Below, in pieces: positions 5,948 to 13,721 of a stretch of DNA of 14,571 nucleotides. A program made the position numbers and the translations under genes. Below the pieces are notes generated by a model that had not been told where the DNA came from, searched no databases, and saw only the letters and a list, made by a program, of their open reading frames with translations. Within the stretch, counting starts at the first letter, position 1. Every line of letters begins with the position of its first letter. Source of the DNA: an uncultured Clostridia bacterium (GTDB lineage Bacteria; Bacillota_A; Clostridia; Christensenellales; Aristaeellaceae). The stretch is from the NCBI GenBank assembly GCA_947166205.1, contig CAMVDI010000022.1:1-14571 (forward strand), written 5' to 3'.

Positions 5948-7654
5948 TCAGGCCTGCAGGAGATCCTCGTAGGTGACGCCGTATTTTTCCGCGATGCTCC
6001 GGGCGAAGGATTTTCCTTCGGGCGGACCGATCCGGACGCGGAAGGAGGGCCCCCCCTCCCCGGAGACGGAAACCAGGGAAACGGCCCCGCCGGGGACGTC
6101 CGGCGTATTGATATCCTGATCCAGCCGGAAGGCCAGCTTGTGCATATGGGTGTTGTAGACGGTGCGGGCGCGCCGGACCAGAATGGCCCGAAGGGCATCC
6201 ACCGCGATGTCATACCCTTCCTCGAAGGACGTGGTGGAAAAGGTTTCGTTCAGCAGGATCAGGCTCTTTCCGGTGCTCTGGGCGTACAGATCCCGGAAAC
6301 GGCGGCACTCCTCGCCCAGACGGCCCAGATCCAGGGTTTTGTCCTCATCCGCGGGGAAATGGGTCAGGATCTGATCCGCCGGATCATAGACGAAGGACTC
6401 CGCCGGAACGGAGATGCCGCTTTGGGCCAGCAGAAAGAGCTGGCCCACCGCCTGGGTGACGGTGGTCTTTCCGCCCCGGTTTGCCCCGGTGAGGATATAG
6501 ACCCGTTTTTCCGCGTCAAAGGACAGGTCGTTGGGCACGGCCTGATCCGGCGGAACCGCTCCGATGAGCTTCAGATTATAGAACCCGGCGGCCTCCATGC
6601 CCGCCGGCGCGTCCGGATCCGCCGGCGCGGAACGGACCTCCGGCTTGCAGAAGCGCCAGCCCGCCGCCCCAAGGGAATCCAGATACTCCGCCCAGCGGAC
6701 GTAGAACAGAAGCTCGGGGATCAGATCGGCAATCTCCCGGACGGAGACGTTCATGTGCTTTCCCAGCACATCCTTCAGCCGGCGAACCAGCCGGGTCACC
6801 AGCTGGGTGGCGGCGGAATCCATCTGACGGGGAACCTCGGCGGAGCCGTCGTCCCGGGGAATGGTGCCCAGGGTCAGCCCCATCAGGGGATTGCGCATGG
6901 TGACACCGGTCCGGATCAGGGATTCGGCCTGGCGGCCCAGGCTGAAGGGGGCCGCCGGCTCGTAGGACAGGCTGCCGTTCCACTCCGCCTCGGGCTCGAT
7001 CCTGTCCTTTCCGGAGAGGGCGGAGGTGAAGTGCTTCAGAATCCCGGAGCGGGTGAAGGGCTTGGCGTTCACCGCCACCAGCCCCATGCTGACCGCCTCG
7101 AAACGCTCGTTCACGTTGATGCCCACCGTGATGGACCGGACCTCCGAGGCGGAGAGCCGGAGCTCCTCCACATCCTTCCGGAGGGCGGCAAAGCCTTCGC
7201 TTTCATAGATCTCAGAGATGGTTTTCCGGAGGGAGAGAAGCCCTTCGGACCGGAGCTCCCGGCTGCCCAGGCAGGCCTGGATGGACTCCACGGTCAGAAT
7301 ATAGCCCCGGTACTCCTCCAGACGGTGCATCAGATCCCAGAGGCCGTCGTCGGCGCTGTGGCGCCGGACCACCCCGTAATCATAGAAGGTTTTCACCCGC
7401 TCCAGCAGGGACATGAGCTGATCCCGGACCTCCGGGAGCGCCCGCAGATCCGCGAACACATCCGCCCGGAACCGGGCGACCCGGGGATCCGCCGTCAGGC
7501 CGGTCATGACCCGCTGCAGAAGCGGGACTTCCTGAGGCTGCTGCGCGACCTTCTCCACCACCGCGTCCAGCCCCAGATCATGCCAGGTTTCATCCGGGAT
7601 CAGACGGTATTCCACGCTGTCCTGATCCGGAAACAGAATGCTCAGCTTTGACAT
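5948..7654 (-). CDS. MutS-family ATPase without mismatch-recognition domain
   Basis: The 568-residue protein ends in a MutS-type ABC ATPase domain. It has Walker A TGANRGGKTT (about 388-397), a stretch FLLAQSGISVPAE that matches the MutS signature after Walker A, then DLGRLGEECRRFRDL. Walker B is SLILLNETFSTTS (near 463), and the downstream His region is VYNTHMHKLAF. The N-terminal 370 residues are helical and resemble a MutS core/lever rather than the Phe-x-Glu mismatch domain, which is not seen; nor is a C-terminal Smr nuclease domain as in MutS2. The Walker B acid pair is Asn-Glu instead of Asp-Glu. MutS-type proteins bind DNA structures and use ATP to change clamp state; the target here is unknown. 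A strong ribosome site (AAAGGGGGG) precedes the ATG and a consensus promoter lies upstream. It is divergent from an ABC exporter gene and convergent with the phosphatase gene. Confidence 0.85.
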   Translation of the reverse strand: MSKLSILFPDQDSVEYRLIPDETWHDLGLDAVVEKVAQQPQEVPLLQRVMTGLTADPRVARFRADVFADLRALPEVRDQLMSLLERVKTFYDYGVVRRHSADDGLWDLMHRLEEYRGYILTVESIQACLGSRELRSEGLLSLRKTISEIYESEGFAALRKDVEELRLSASEVRSITVGINVNERFEAVSMGLVAVNAKPFTRSGILKHFTSALSGKDRIEPEAEWNGSLSYEPAAPFSLGRQAESLIRTGVTMRNPLMGLTLGTIPRDDGSAEVPRQMDSAATQLVTRLVRRLKDVLGKHMNVSVREIADLIPELLFYVRWAEYLDSLGAAGWRFCKPEVRSAPADPDAPAGMEAAGFYNLKLIGAVPPDQAVPNDLSFDAEKRVYILTGANRGGKTTVTQAVGQLFLLAQSGISVPAESFVYDPADQILTHFPADEDKTLDLGRLGEECRRFRDLYAQSTGKSLILLNETFSTTSFEEGYDIAVDALRAILVRRARTVYNTHMHKLAFRLDQDINTPDVPGGAVSLVSVSGEGGPSFRVRIGPPEGKSFARSIAEKYGVTYEDLLQA

Positions 7655-7714
7655 GTTGCCCCCCCTTTGCCCGACGGGCGGAAAGAGATCTTTTTCCTGC
7701 GGATGATCGGGATG

Positions 7715-7743
7715 ATTATAACGGCAAACGCTTCCGCTTTCAA
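7715..7743 (-). promoter_or_regulatory. Sigma-A promoter of the MutS-like gene
   Basis: Read on the minus strand, TTGAAA (7743-7738), a 17-base spacer and a perfect TATAAT (7720-7715) form a strong housekeeping promoter, with a start near 7708 and a leader of about 54 bases. The same AT patch reads TATAAC on the plus strand (7717-7722) and might serve the exporter gene, but no good -35 box matches it there. Confidence 0.8.
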
Positions 7744-7821
7744 GCGAAAGAAAGGCCGGCCCCGGGACTCTGTTTTCCGGAGGGCGGAAGGGGGCGGGGG
7801 CCGGAAAAGGAGGAATGAGGA

Positions 7822-9672
7822 ATGCCGGGACCGGGCGGCCCCAGAGGAAGAGCGAACTTCCTGTCCGACGAAGAGAAGAAGAATGCCCCGAAGATCACCC
7901 GGGAGCTGATGACCCGCGTTTTTTCCTACCTGAAGCCCTACCGCAGGCAGCTGCTGCTGGTGCTGGGCTGCATCGCCGTATCCTCCGTGTGCAGCCTGTT
8001 TCCCTCCATCCTGACGGGAAACATCATCGACGTGCTGACCGGAAAGGATCTGGGGGGATGGATCGGCGGGGGAATTTCCGCCCTGATCCGGCTGATCCTG
8101 ATGTCCCTGGGGCTGCACCTGATGTCCAACCTGATCGGCGTGGGAGAGAGCTATCTGAGCAACTGGATCGCGCAGCATATCTCCTTCGACATGCGGAATC
8201 AGATGTACCGCCATCTGCAGAAAATGTCCCAGCGGTTTTTCACCTCCGCCAACCAGGGGGACATCATCACCCGGATGACCAGCGACATCTCCGGGGTGGA
8301 ATCCGTGGTGACGGGTACCTTCACCAGCATCCTTTCCAACACCATCACCCTGGCGGTGGCGGTCACGGCCATGTTCCGGAAGAACTGGGTGCTGGCGCTG
8401 GTGGGCATCGCCGTGGTGCCGCTGTTCACCCTGCCCACCCGGATGGCCGGCAAAAGGCGGTGGAAGCTGGCGGGGGAGGCCCAGGCCTGCAACGACGAGA
8501 TCAACGGGATTCTGAACGAGACCCTGTCCGTCAGCGGGCAGCTGCTGGTCAAGCTGTTCGGCCGGGAGGAGGCCGAATACAGCCGGTACAGGGACGCCAA
8601 CGGAAGAATGATCCGGCTGAACATCCGGGAGAAGATGGCGGGACGGTGGTTCTTCATGCTGCTCAGCACTCTGACCACCATCGGCCCCATGCTGCTCTAC
8701 CTGGTGGGCGGCATCCTGATGATGAAATATGACAGCGGGCTGACGGTGGGGGACATCACCGTGCTGGTCGCCCTGCTGGGCCGCATGTACGGCCCGGTGA
8801 ACAGCCTGCTGAACATCCAGGTGGACTGGATCCGGTCCATGGCCATGTTTACCCGGATCTTTGACTACTACGACATGAAGCCGGAGATCGACGACCTGCC
8901 CGGGGCGAAGGAGCTGAAGAACGCGAAGGGGGAGATCGCCTTTGAGCACGTCGACTTCTCCTATGACGGGGAGCGCCGGATCCTGAAGGATATCAGCTTC
9001 ACCCTGCGCAGCGGGGACTGCGTCGCCATCGTCGGGCCCAGCGGCAGCGGCAAGAGCACCATCGTGAACCTGATTCCCCGGCTCTGGGATCCCACCGGGG
9101 GCCGGGTCACCTTCGACGGGACGGACGTCCGGGAACTGACCCTGCACTCCCTGCGGGACGAGGTCGGAATCGTCACCCAGGAGACCTACCTCTTCAACGG
9201 CACGATCCGGGAAAACCTGCTGTACGCCAAGCCGGATGCCACGGAGGAGGAGATGATCCGGGCCTGCCGGCAGGCGAATATCCTGGACTTTATCGAGCGG
9301 CAGAGCGAGGGGCTGGACACCCTGGTCGGCAACCGGGGGCTGAAGCTCTCCGGCGGCGAGAAGCAGCGGATCTCCATCGCCCGGGCGCTGCTGAAGGATC
9401 CGGCGCTGCTGATCTTTGACGAGGCGACCTCGGCCCTGGATTCCATCTCCGAGGCCGCGATTCAGGACGCGATCAATCCCCTGATCGAGGAGCGGACCTC
9501 CATCCTCATCGCCCACAGGCTGTCGACCATCCTGGCGGCGGACGAGATCCTCGTGGTCCGGGACGGGGAGATCGTCGAAAGGGGAACCCATCAGGAGCTG
9601 GTGCGCGCCGGGGGAACCTATCAGGAGCTGTACGAAACCCAGTTCAGCCGGGCCATGGACCCGGCGGACTGA
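7822..9672 (+). CDS. ABC transporter half-unit: fused membrane and ATPase domains (exporter type)
   Basis: The 616-residue protein has a Gly/Pro/Arg-rich cytoplasmic tip, then a six-segment type I exporter membrane domain (about 35-340), then an ATPase domain. Walker A is GPSGSGKST (405-413, Lys411), the signature is LSGGE (509-513), Walker B is LLIFDE (Asp533, Glu534) and the switch His is 565 in IAHRLST. All catalytic positions are intact. Such half-transporters work as dimers and export lipids, drugs or peptides using ATP. There is no second half-transporter beside it, so a homodimer is the simplest reading. The substrate is not visible. ATG 7822 is chosen over 7815 because AAGGAGG (7807-7813) is 8 bases from it. 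The gene is divergent from the MutS-like gene and convergent with the pyrophosphatase gene. Confidence 0.93.
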   Translation: MPGPGGPRGRANFLSDEEKKNAPKITRELMTRVFSYLKPYRRQLLLVLGCIAVSSVCSLFPSILTGNIIDVLTGKDLGGWIGGGISALIRLILMSLGLHLMSNLIGVGESYLSNWIAQHISFDMRNQMYRHLQKMSQRFFTSANQGDIITRMTSDISGVESVVTGTFTSILSNTITLAVAVTAMFRKNWVLALVGIAVVPLFTLPTRMAGKRRWKLAGEAQACNDEINGILNETLSVSGQLLVKLFGREEAEYSRYRDANGRMIRLNIREKMAGRWFFMLLSTLTTIGPMLLYLVGGILMMKYDSGLTVGDITVLVALLGRMYGPVNSLLNIQVDWIRSMAMFTRIFDYYDMKPEIDDLPGAKELKNAKGEIAFEHVDFSYDGERRILKDISFTLRSGDCVAIVGPSGSGKSTIVNLIPRLWDPTGGRVTFDGTDVRELTLHSLRDEVGIVTQETYLFNGTIRENLLYAKPDATEEEMIRACRQANILDFIERQSEGLDTLVGNRGLKLSGGEKQRISIARALLKDPALLIFDEATSALDSISEAAIQDAINPLIEERTSILIAHRLSTILAADEILVVRDGEIVERGTHQELVRAGGTYQELYETQFSRAMDPAD

Positions 9673-9680
9673 GCCTGGAA

Positions 9681-9725
9681 ACAAAAAAGGCCGGGAGGAA
9701 CTTGTCCTCCCGGTCCTTCTTCTGT
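9681..9725. terminator. Bidirectional terminator shared by the exporter and pyrophosphatase genes
   Basis: A perfect 9-base stem CCGGGAGGA (9691-9699) / TCCTCCCGG (9705-9713) has a 5-base loop. On the plus strand it is followed by TCCTTCTTCT, 18 bases after the exporter stop. On the minus strand it is followed by CCTTTTTTGT, a canonical U-tract, so it can also end the leftward pyrophosphatase transcript, whose stop lies about 120 bases away. Confidence 0.88.
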
Positions 9726-9755
9726 CCGCCTGTCCGGCTTCGTCCGCCCATCAGG

Positions 9756-9803
9756 CCGCGGCCGGCTTTGCCAGGCCTCGCCGCCTTTCAGACCGCGGCC
9801 GGC
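9756..9803. repeat. Short GC-rich direct repeat in the convergent gap
   Basis: CCGCGGCCGGC occurs at 9756-9766 and again at 9793-9803, 37 bases apart. A small hairpin GCCCC / GGGGC lies just to the right, before the pyrophosphatase stop. The rest of the 9726-9833 gap shows no gene. The repeat may be only a low-complexity GC duplication. Confidence 0.4.
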
Positions 9804-9833
9804 GCTCCGCCCCTTCACGGGGCTCCTTCCGGA

Positions 9834-11453
9834 TCAGCCCCAGAGCATGGTCAGCGCGGGAACCACCTGCTTCTTCCGGGACATGATGCCCTTCAGGAAA
9901 ACCCGGTCCTCCCGGACCCTGGTGAGCCCGAAGGCGAGGCGGATCACTTCCCTGTCGCCCAGGAAGAGCAGTTCGGTGCCCTCCCGCAGCACGTCCGTGA
10001 TCATCAGCAGCATCAGGTCGTACTTCTTTTCGACCTGCAGCTTTTTCATTTCTCCCATCAGCTCCGCCTTGCGCTTCAGAAGCCCGGCGGAGTCCATGGT
10101 GGTGATCTGGGAGATGCCCACCCTGTGGTCGCTCAGATGGAACTCCTTGAAGTCCGTACTGATCAGCGCCTCCGGGGATTTGTCGTTGGAGGGTGCGGAG
10201 AAGACATCCTGGGCCAGGGCGTCCAGATCCAGCCCCGCGATGCGGGCCAGCCGCTCGGCCATCCGCCGGTCCCGGGGCGTGGTGGTGGGGGACTTGAACA
10301 TGACGGTGTCGCTGATGATCGCCGCGGCCATGAGCCCCGCCAGGTTTTTGCCCGGCATCAGGCCCTGCTCCTGGAACAGGGTGGCGATGATGGTGTTGGT
10401 GGAGCCCACGGGCTCGTTCCGCATGAAGACGGGATACCCGGTCTGCACGTCCGCCAGCCGGTGGTGATCGATGATTCCGACCAGCTCCGCCTGCTCCAGG
10501 CCGGGAACGGACTGGCTCACCTCGTTGTGATCCACCAGCACGATGCGCTTGCGCCGGGGCTGGATCAGATGATAGCGGCTCAGGGTGCCGACGACGATCC
10601 CGTCCCCGTCCAGCACCGGATAGCTGCGGAAGCGGCTCTGCAGCACGGCTTCCCGCACGTCGTCCAGAAAATCGTCCAGATGGAAGCAGGTGATCCCGTC
10701 GGATTTGGCGATGCGGCTGACAGGAACGGCCTGATACAGCATGCGGGTCGCCTGCCAGACATTCATCGGCGAGGAGATGATGCAGGTCCGGGATACAATA
10801 TCCCGGTACTTCTCGCCCAGATCGCTCTGGCAGAGGATGATGCAGGAGGCCTGGGCCTTCAGGGCGCGTTCGACCACGTCCTCCTGCTGGCCGCAGACGA
10901 CCACGGTGTCCTGCCCGATGCCCTGGAGAACGCCCCCGACGGAGGGAAGCGCGATCTGGACCTCGCCGGAGATGCTTTCGAAGACGTCGTCCTCCCGGTT
11001 CAGGATATGCCCCTCCAGCGCGGAGAGCACGTTGAAGATCGGCGCGTCCCGGAGAACCGGCTTCTGGATGGACTCCATGTCGCTTTCGGCGATGCCCCCC
11101 GCGGTTACCAGGCCGAAAAGGGTTCCGTCCTCGTTCGTGACCGGCAGGGAGCTGAGCCCCTTGTTCTCCTGCAGGATCATCCAGGCCCGGGAAACGGGCA
11201 CGTTGACCCCCAGGCGGGGCGGCTCATCGAACTCGATGTCCCGGACCTGGGTCCGGACGGTGGAGATCTGCACGGGGGGCTGGAAGCCGAACTTCTTCAG
11301 CAGCGCCCCGGTTTCATCGTTGACCGGCCCCAGCCGGACCGGCACATAGTTGTTTTCGCCCAGCATGTTGCGCAGGCTGGCGTAGGCCATCGCGGCCACC
11401 ACGGAGTCCGTATCCGGATTCCGGTGTCCGCAGACATAGGTGACGACACTCAT
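9834..11453 (-). CDS. Family II (manganese-dependent) inorganic pyrophosphatase with CBS-DRTGG-CBS insert
   Basis: The enzyme splits pyrophosphate to phosphate in the cytoplasm. Its DHH-type metal motifs are visible: GHRNPDTDS (9-17), VDHNE (about 306-310) and IDHH (about 326-329). The C-terminal DHHA2 domain carries SRKKQ (about 523-527), the substrate-binding motif. At 539 residues it is far longer than the roughly 310-residue plain enzyme, because a regulatory block is inserted after the first DHH segment: a CBS domain (about 70-125), a DRTGG-like domain (about 130-240) and a second CBS domain (about 245-300). In studied CBS-pyrophosphatases this block binds adenine nucleotides, which inhibit or activate the enzyme; enzymes with DRTGG also respond to diadenosine polyphosphates. 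GAGGAG lies 8 bases before the ATG. The gene follows the sugar kinase on the same strand, but 172 bases of repeats separate them. The terminator at 9691-9713 is downstream. Confidence 0.95.
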   Translation of the reverse strand: MSVVTYVCGHRNPDTDSVVAAMAYASLRNMLGENNYVPVRLGPVNDETGALLKKFGFQPPVQISTVRTQVRDIEFDEPPRLGVNVPVSRAWMILQENKGLSSLPVTNEDGTLFGLVTAGGIAESDMESIQKPVLRDAPIFNVLSALEGHILNREDDVFESISGEVQIALPSVGGVLQGIGQDTVVVCGQQEDVVERALKAQASCIILCQSDLGEKYRDIVSRTCIISSPMNVWQATRMLYQAVPVSRIAKSDGITCFHLDDFLDDVREAVLQSRFRSYPVLDGDGIVVGTLSRYHLIQPRRKRIVLVDHNEVSQSVPGLEQAELVGIIDHHRLADVQTGYPVFMRNEPVGSTNTIIATLFQEQGLMPGKNLAGLMAAAIISDTVMFKSPTTTPRDRRMAERLARIAGLDLDALAQDVFSAPSNDKSPEALISTDFKEFHLSDHRVGISQITTMDSAGLLKRKAELMGEMKKLQVEKKYDLMLLMITDVLREGTELLFLGDREVIRLAFGLTRVREDRVFLKGIMSRKKQVVPALTMLWG

Positions 11454-11483
11454 ATCCTGTTCTCCTCACTGTGTTGAACGCCT

Positions 11484-11520
11484 TGTCCGTACGGCGCTAT
11501 TCCGCTTATTTGCATGCCGC
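11484..11520. repeat. Intergenic repeat unit, copy 1
   Basis: This 37-base unit reads TGTCCGTACGGCGCTATTCC then GCTTATTTGCATGCCGC. It is repeated at 11535-11571 with one mismatch (A at 11508 versus T at 11559). The copy contains the palindrome CCGTACGG and leads into an imperfect hairpin GCATGCCGC (11512-11520) / GCGGCACGC (11524-11532). It lies upstream of the pyrophosphatase ribosome site. Confidence 0.85.
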
Positions 11521-11534
11521 TCCGCGGCACGCGC

Positions 11535-11571
11535 TGTCCGTACGGCGCTATTCCGCTTTTTTGCATGCCGC
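11535..11571. repeat. Intergenic repeat unit, copy 2
   Basis: This copy matches the first at 36 of 37 bases, 51 bases further on. Its end runs directly into the perfect hairpin at 11563-11587, so each copy ends in a GCATGCCGC-led stem. This resembles REP-like or other dispersed palindromic intergenic elements. Whether it recurs elsewhere in the genome cannot be seen here. Confidence 0.85.
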
Positions 11572-11587
11572 CCCGGGGGCGGCATGC
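11563..11587. repeat. Perfect 12-base-arm palindrome
   Basis: GCATGCCGCCCC (11563-11574) and GGGGCGGCATGC (11576-11587) are perfect inverted repeats around a single G. On the minus strand it is followed by AAAAAAG, not a U-tract, so it is not a standard terminator for the sugar kinase gene. It may protect a 3' end, or be the palindromic end of the repeat element. Confidence 0.85.
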
Positions 11588-11625
11588 CTGGTTTATGACC
11601 TTAAGCCGCCCGGGGCGGGGCAAAG

Positions 11626-12585
11626 TCAGTACTGCCCGGCCGCCTTCAGAACCTCCTCCGGCGCGGGCACGCTGGTGATCCCGCCGTGCTTCTGGGTGGA
11701 GAGGCTGGCCGCGCAGCAGGCAAAGCGCACGATCCGCTCCAGCTCTTCCTCCGTGAGCTCATCGGGCTTTTTGCGCAGGGGAAGGAACTGGCTCATGGCG
11801 CTGCCGCCGAAGATATCCCCCGCGCCGGTGGTATCCACCACATGAATGCCGGAGGGACTCTTCACCGTGACGGAGACTTTTCCGGCGGCGGCATAGCACC
11901 CTTTGGGGCCCAGGGTCGCGTAGACCAGGGAAACCCCGTATTCCTTCAGCAGCCTTGCCGCGCCCTCTTCGGGGGAGAGCCCCCAGAGCCACGCGATTTC
12001 CTCATCGCTGATCTTGACGATATCCGCCTGGCGGAGGCTCCATTCCACCGCGGCCTTCGCGTCCTCCTCCCTCTTCCACAGAGGCTTGCGCAGGTTGGGA
12101 TCCACGCTGACCAGCAGGCCGTGCTTTTTCGCCAGGGAGACCCCGTGCCGCGTGGCGGAGGCGGAGGGCTCATCCGTCAGGGAGAGGGTTCCGAAATGAA
12201 AGACCCGGGCATCGGCAAAGAGGGATTCGCTGACCTCCGCGGGGGTCAGGCAGGTATCCGCCCCGGGCTTCCGGGCAAAGCTGAAATCCCGGTTTCCGGA
12301 GGCGTCCAGGGAGACGAAGGCCATGGTCGTGAAAACATCCGGATCCAGCAGAACGCCGGATGTATCGATGCCGGCTTCCCGCAGGGTTTTCACCAGCAGT
12401 TTTCCGAAGGCGTCCTCACCGACCTTGCCGATCATGGCGGTTTTGCATCCGTAGGCGGCCAGCGCGGCCAGAAAGTTTCCCGGCGCGCCGCCGGGATTCG
12501 CGGCGAGAACCGGGTAACCCGTCTCGCTGACGGACCGGGGGGCGAAATCGATCAGCAGTTCTCCCAGAGCGATGACATCAAACAT
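11626..12585 (-). CDS. PfkB-family carbohydrate kinase, fructokinase-like
   Basis: The 319-residue protein has the ribokinase fold landmarks: GELLIDF near the start, NPGGAPGNFLAALA (sugar-binding PfkB motif 1), GKVGEDAFG, VDPNLRKPLW, and the C-terminal motif DTTGAGDIFGG (near 251-261), whose last Asp is the catalytic base and whose GAG forms the anion hole. The pattern is closest to bacterial fructokinases (fructose to fructose 6-phosphate), but PfkB members differ subtly and another hexose is possible. GGAGG lies 8 bases before the ATG. It follows the LacI-type regulator on the same strand (114-base gap, no terminator seen). It is therefore probably the second gene of a regulator-kinase unit, divergent from an ABC sugar permease, which supports a role in using an imported fructose-containing or similar saccharide. 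Confidence 0.9.
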   Translation of the reverse strand: MFDVIALGELLIDFAPRSVSETGYPVLAANPGGAPGNFLAALAAYGCKTAMIGKVGEDAFGKLLVKTLREAGIDTSGVLLDPDVFTTMAFVSLDASGNRDFSFARKPGADTCLTPAEVSESLFADARVFHFGTLSLTDEPSASATRHGVSLAKKHGLLVSVDPNLRKPLWKREEDAKAAVEWSLRQADIVKISDEEIAWLWGLSPEEGAARLLKEYGVSLVYATLGPKGCYAAAGKVSVTVKSPSGIHVVDTTGAGDIFGGSAMSQFLPLRKKPDELTEEELERIVRFACCAASLSTQKHGGITSVPAPEEVLKAAGQY

Positions 12586-12628
12586 GGTGCTACCTCCTCA
12601 CGAAACGCAGTTTTGGTATCTGACTGAA

Positions 12629-12683
12629 TTGTCCGTGTTCGGATGACGATTCCGCTGTCGTTCACGCTTCGCGGATCACGAAC
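12629..12683. repeat. Possible diverged third copy of the intergenic repeat
   Basis: In the gap between the regulator and kinase genes, TTGTCCGT (12629-12636), a small TCCG / CGGA hairpin, then ATTCCGCT (12649-12656) and a GC-rich imperfect hairpin occur in the same order as in the 11484-11587 repeat, with 4 extra bases between the two words. The similarity is partial and could be chance. Confidence 0.3.
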
Positions 12684-12699
12684 AAAACAGGTCTCCCTG

Positions 12700-13698
12700 C
12701 TATTGTTCCTGATCCCGGGTCGTGCCGCCGAAGGCATAGGTCACCGGCAGGCAGATCAGGGAAGGCACGCCGGACAGATGATCGGACAGGACCGTGCTCA
12801 CGCAGGTCTCCGCGATCTCCTGCACAGGCTGGACGATGGTGGAAACCGTGTATTCCTGATAACCGAAAGCCCGGATCCCGTCGAAGCCGATGACCTGCAC
12901 ATCCTCCGGCACCCGGATGTTCATCCTTTTCAGCACGTGGATGATCTGCCAGGCCAGGGAATCCGTTCCGATAAAGAGCCCGTCAAAGGAGAGCTTTCCC
13001 CGGACCGTATGATCGGCCAGGAACCGCTCAAACTCGCTGAAGGGCTGCCCGTCCTCCAGGGCCATCACCTCGAAGGGAAGGCCCATATCCACACAGGCGG
13101 CGACAAACCCGTCCTTCCGCTTGCTGGGCTCGTTGGTCAGGGCGGAACCGAACCGCATGAAAGCCACGCGGCCGCAGCCCAGCTCCTTCAGCTTCCGGGC
13201 AGCCAGCCACCCGCCGCCGAAATTGTCGGAGGCGATGCAGGGAACCGAAACGGAGAAGAAACGGTCGATGGTCACGAAGGGGATATCCTCCGGGATGACC
13301 AGGGTGGGGTTGTAGGTCAGCGCGATCACGCCGTCCACCCGGTTCTGCTGGGCCATGCGGATAAACTCGGTCTCCCTGTCCCGGTCATACTCCGTGAAGC
13401 AGAGAAGCATCTTGTAGTTCCGCTTTTCCAGCGCCAGGTTGACGTAATGCACCAGGGAAGCGAAATAGGGATTGATGGTATTGGGAATGATGAAGGCAAC
13501 GGTTTCCGTACTGTTCGTCCGGAGGGCGCGGCCGCTGCTGTTGTAGCGGTATCCGAGCTGCCGGATGGCGGATTCCACCCGGAGCCTGTATTCCTCTCCG
13601 ACCTGTTCGCCGTTTACCACCCGGGAAACCGTCCCCAGCGCGACACCCGCCGCGCGGGCCACATCGGCCATCGTGGGGGAGCTTTTTGCCTTGGTCAA
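12700..13698 (-). CDS. LacI-family transcription regulator
   Basis: The 332-residue protein has an N-terminal helix-turn-helix with hinge (MADVARAAGVALGTVSRVVN, then LGYRYNSSGRAL), followed by a periplasmic-binding-protein-like sensor domain starting VAFIIPNTINPYFASLV and including IDRFFSVSVPCIASDNFGGG and VIGFDGI. LacI proteins bind paired half-sites as dimers and let go, or bind, on sensing a sugar. The start is TTG at 13698: an in-frame TGA lies 9 bases upstream, GGTGA precedes the TTG by about 7 bases, and the later ATG (codon 10) has no ribosome site and would clip the DNA-binding domain. The gene is divergent from the LplB-like permease and upstream of the sugar kinase, so a local operon regulator responding to the imported sugar is the likely role. 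A promoter at 13735-13763 and a palindrome at its start site suggest self-control. Confidence 0.93.
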   Translation of the reverse strand: MTKAKSSPTMADVARAAGVALGTVSRVVNGEQVGEEYRLRVESAIRQLGYRYNSSGRALRTNSTETVAFIIPNTINPYFASLVHYVNLALEKRNYKMLLCFTEYDRDRETEFIRMAQQNRVDGVIALTYNPTLVIPEDIPFVTIDRFFSVSVPCIASDNFGGGWLAARKLKELGCGRVAFMRFGSALTNEPSKRKDGFVAACVDMGLPFEVMALEDGQPFSEFERFLADHTVRGKLSFDGLFIGTDSLAWQIIHVLKRMNIRVPEDVQVIGFDGIRAFGYQEYTVSTIVQPVQEIAETCVSTVLSDHLSGVPSLICLPVTYAFGGTTRDQEQ

Positions 13699-13721
13699 TT
13701 GAATTCACCGCGTTTCATAAG

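Noticed and set aside
6140..7651. A 503-codon open frame on the plus strand opposite the MutS-like gene
   Set aside because: Same reason: no motif, biased composition, and the opposite strand encodes a convincing ATPase.
7642..9684. A 680-codon open frame on the minus strand opposite the ABC exporter
   Set aside because: It is an antisense shadow; the plus strand has all ATPase motifs intact and a good ribosome site.
9702..11477. A 591-codon open frame on the plus strand opposite the pyrophosphatase
   Set aside because: It starts inside the terminator region, has no recognisable domain, and mirrors a well-supported minus-strand gene.
11471..11845. A small plus-strand frame with an internally repeated LSVRRYSA peptide
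   Set aside because: The peptide repeat is just the translation of the intergenic DNA repeat, and the frame then runs antisense into the sugar kinase gene.
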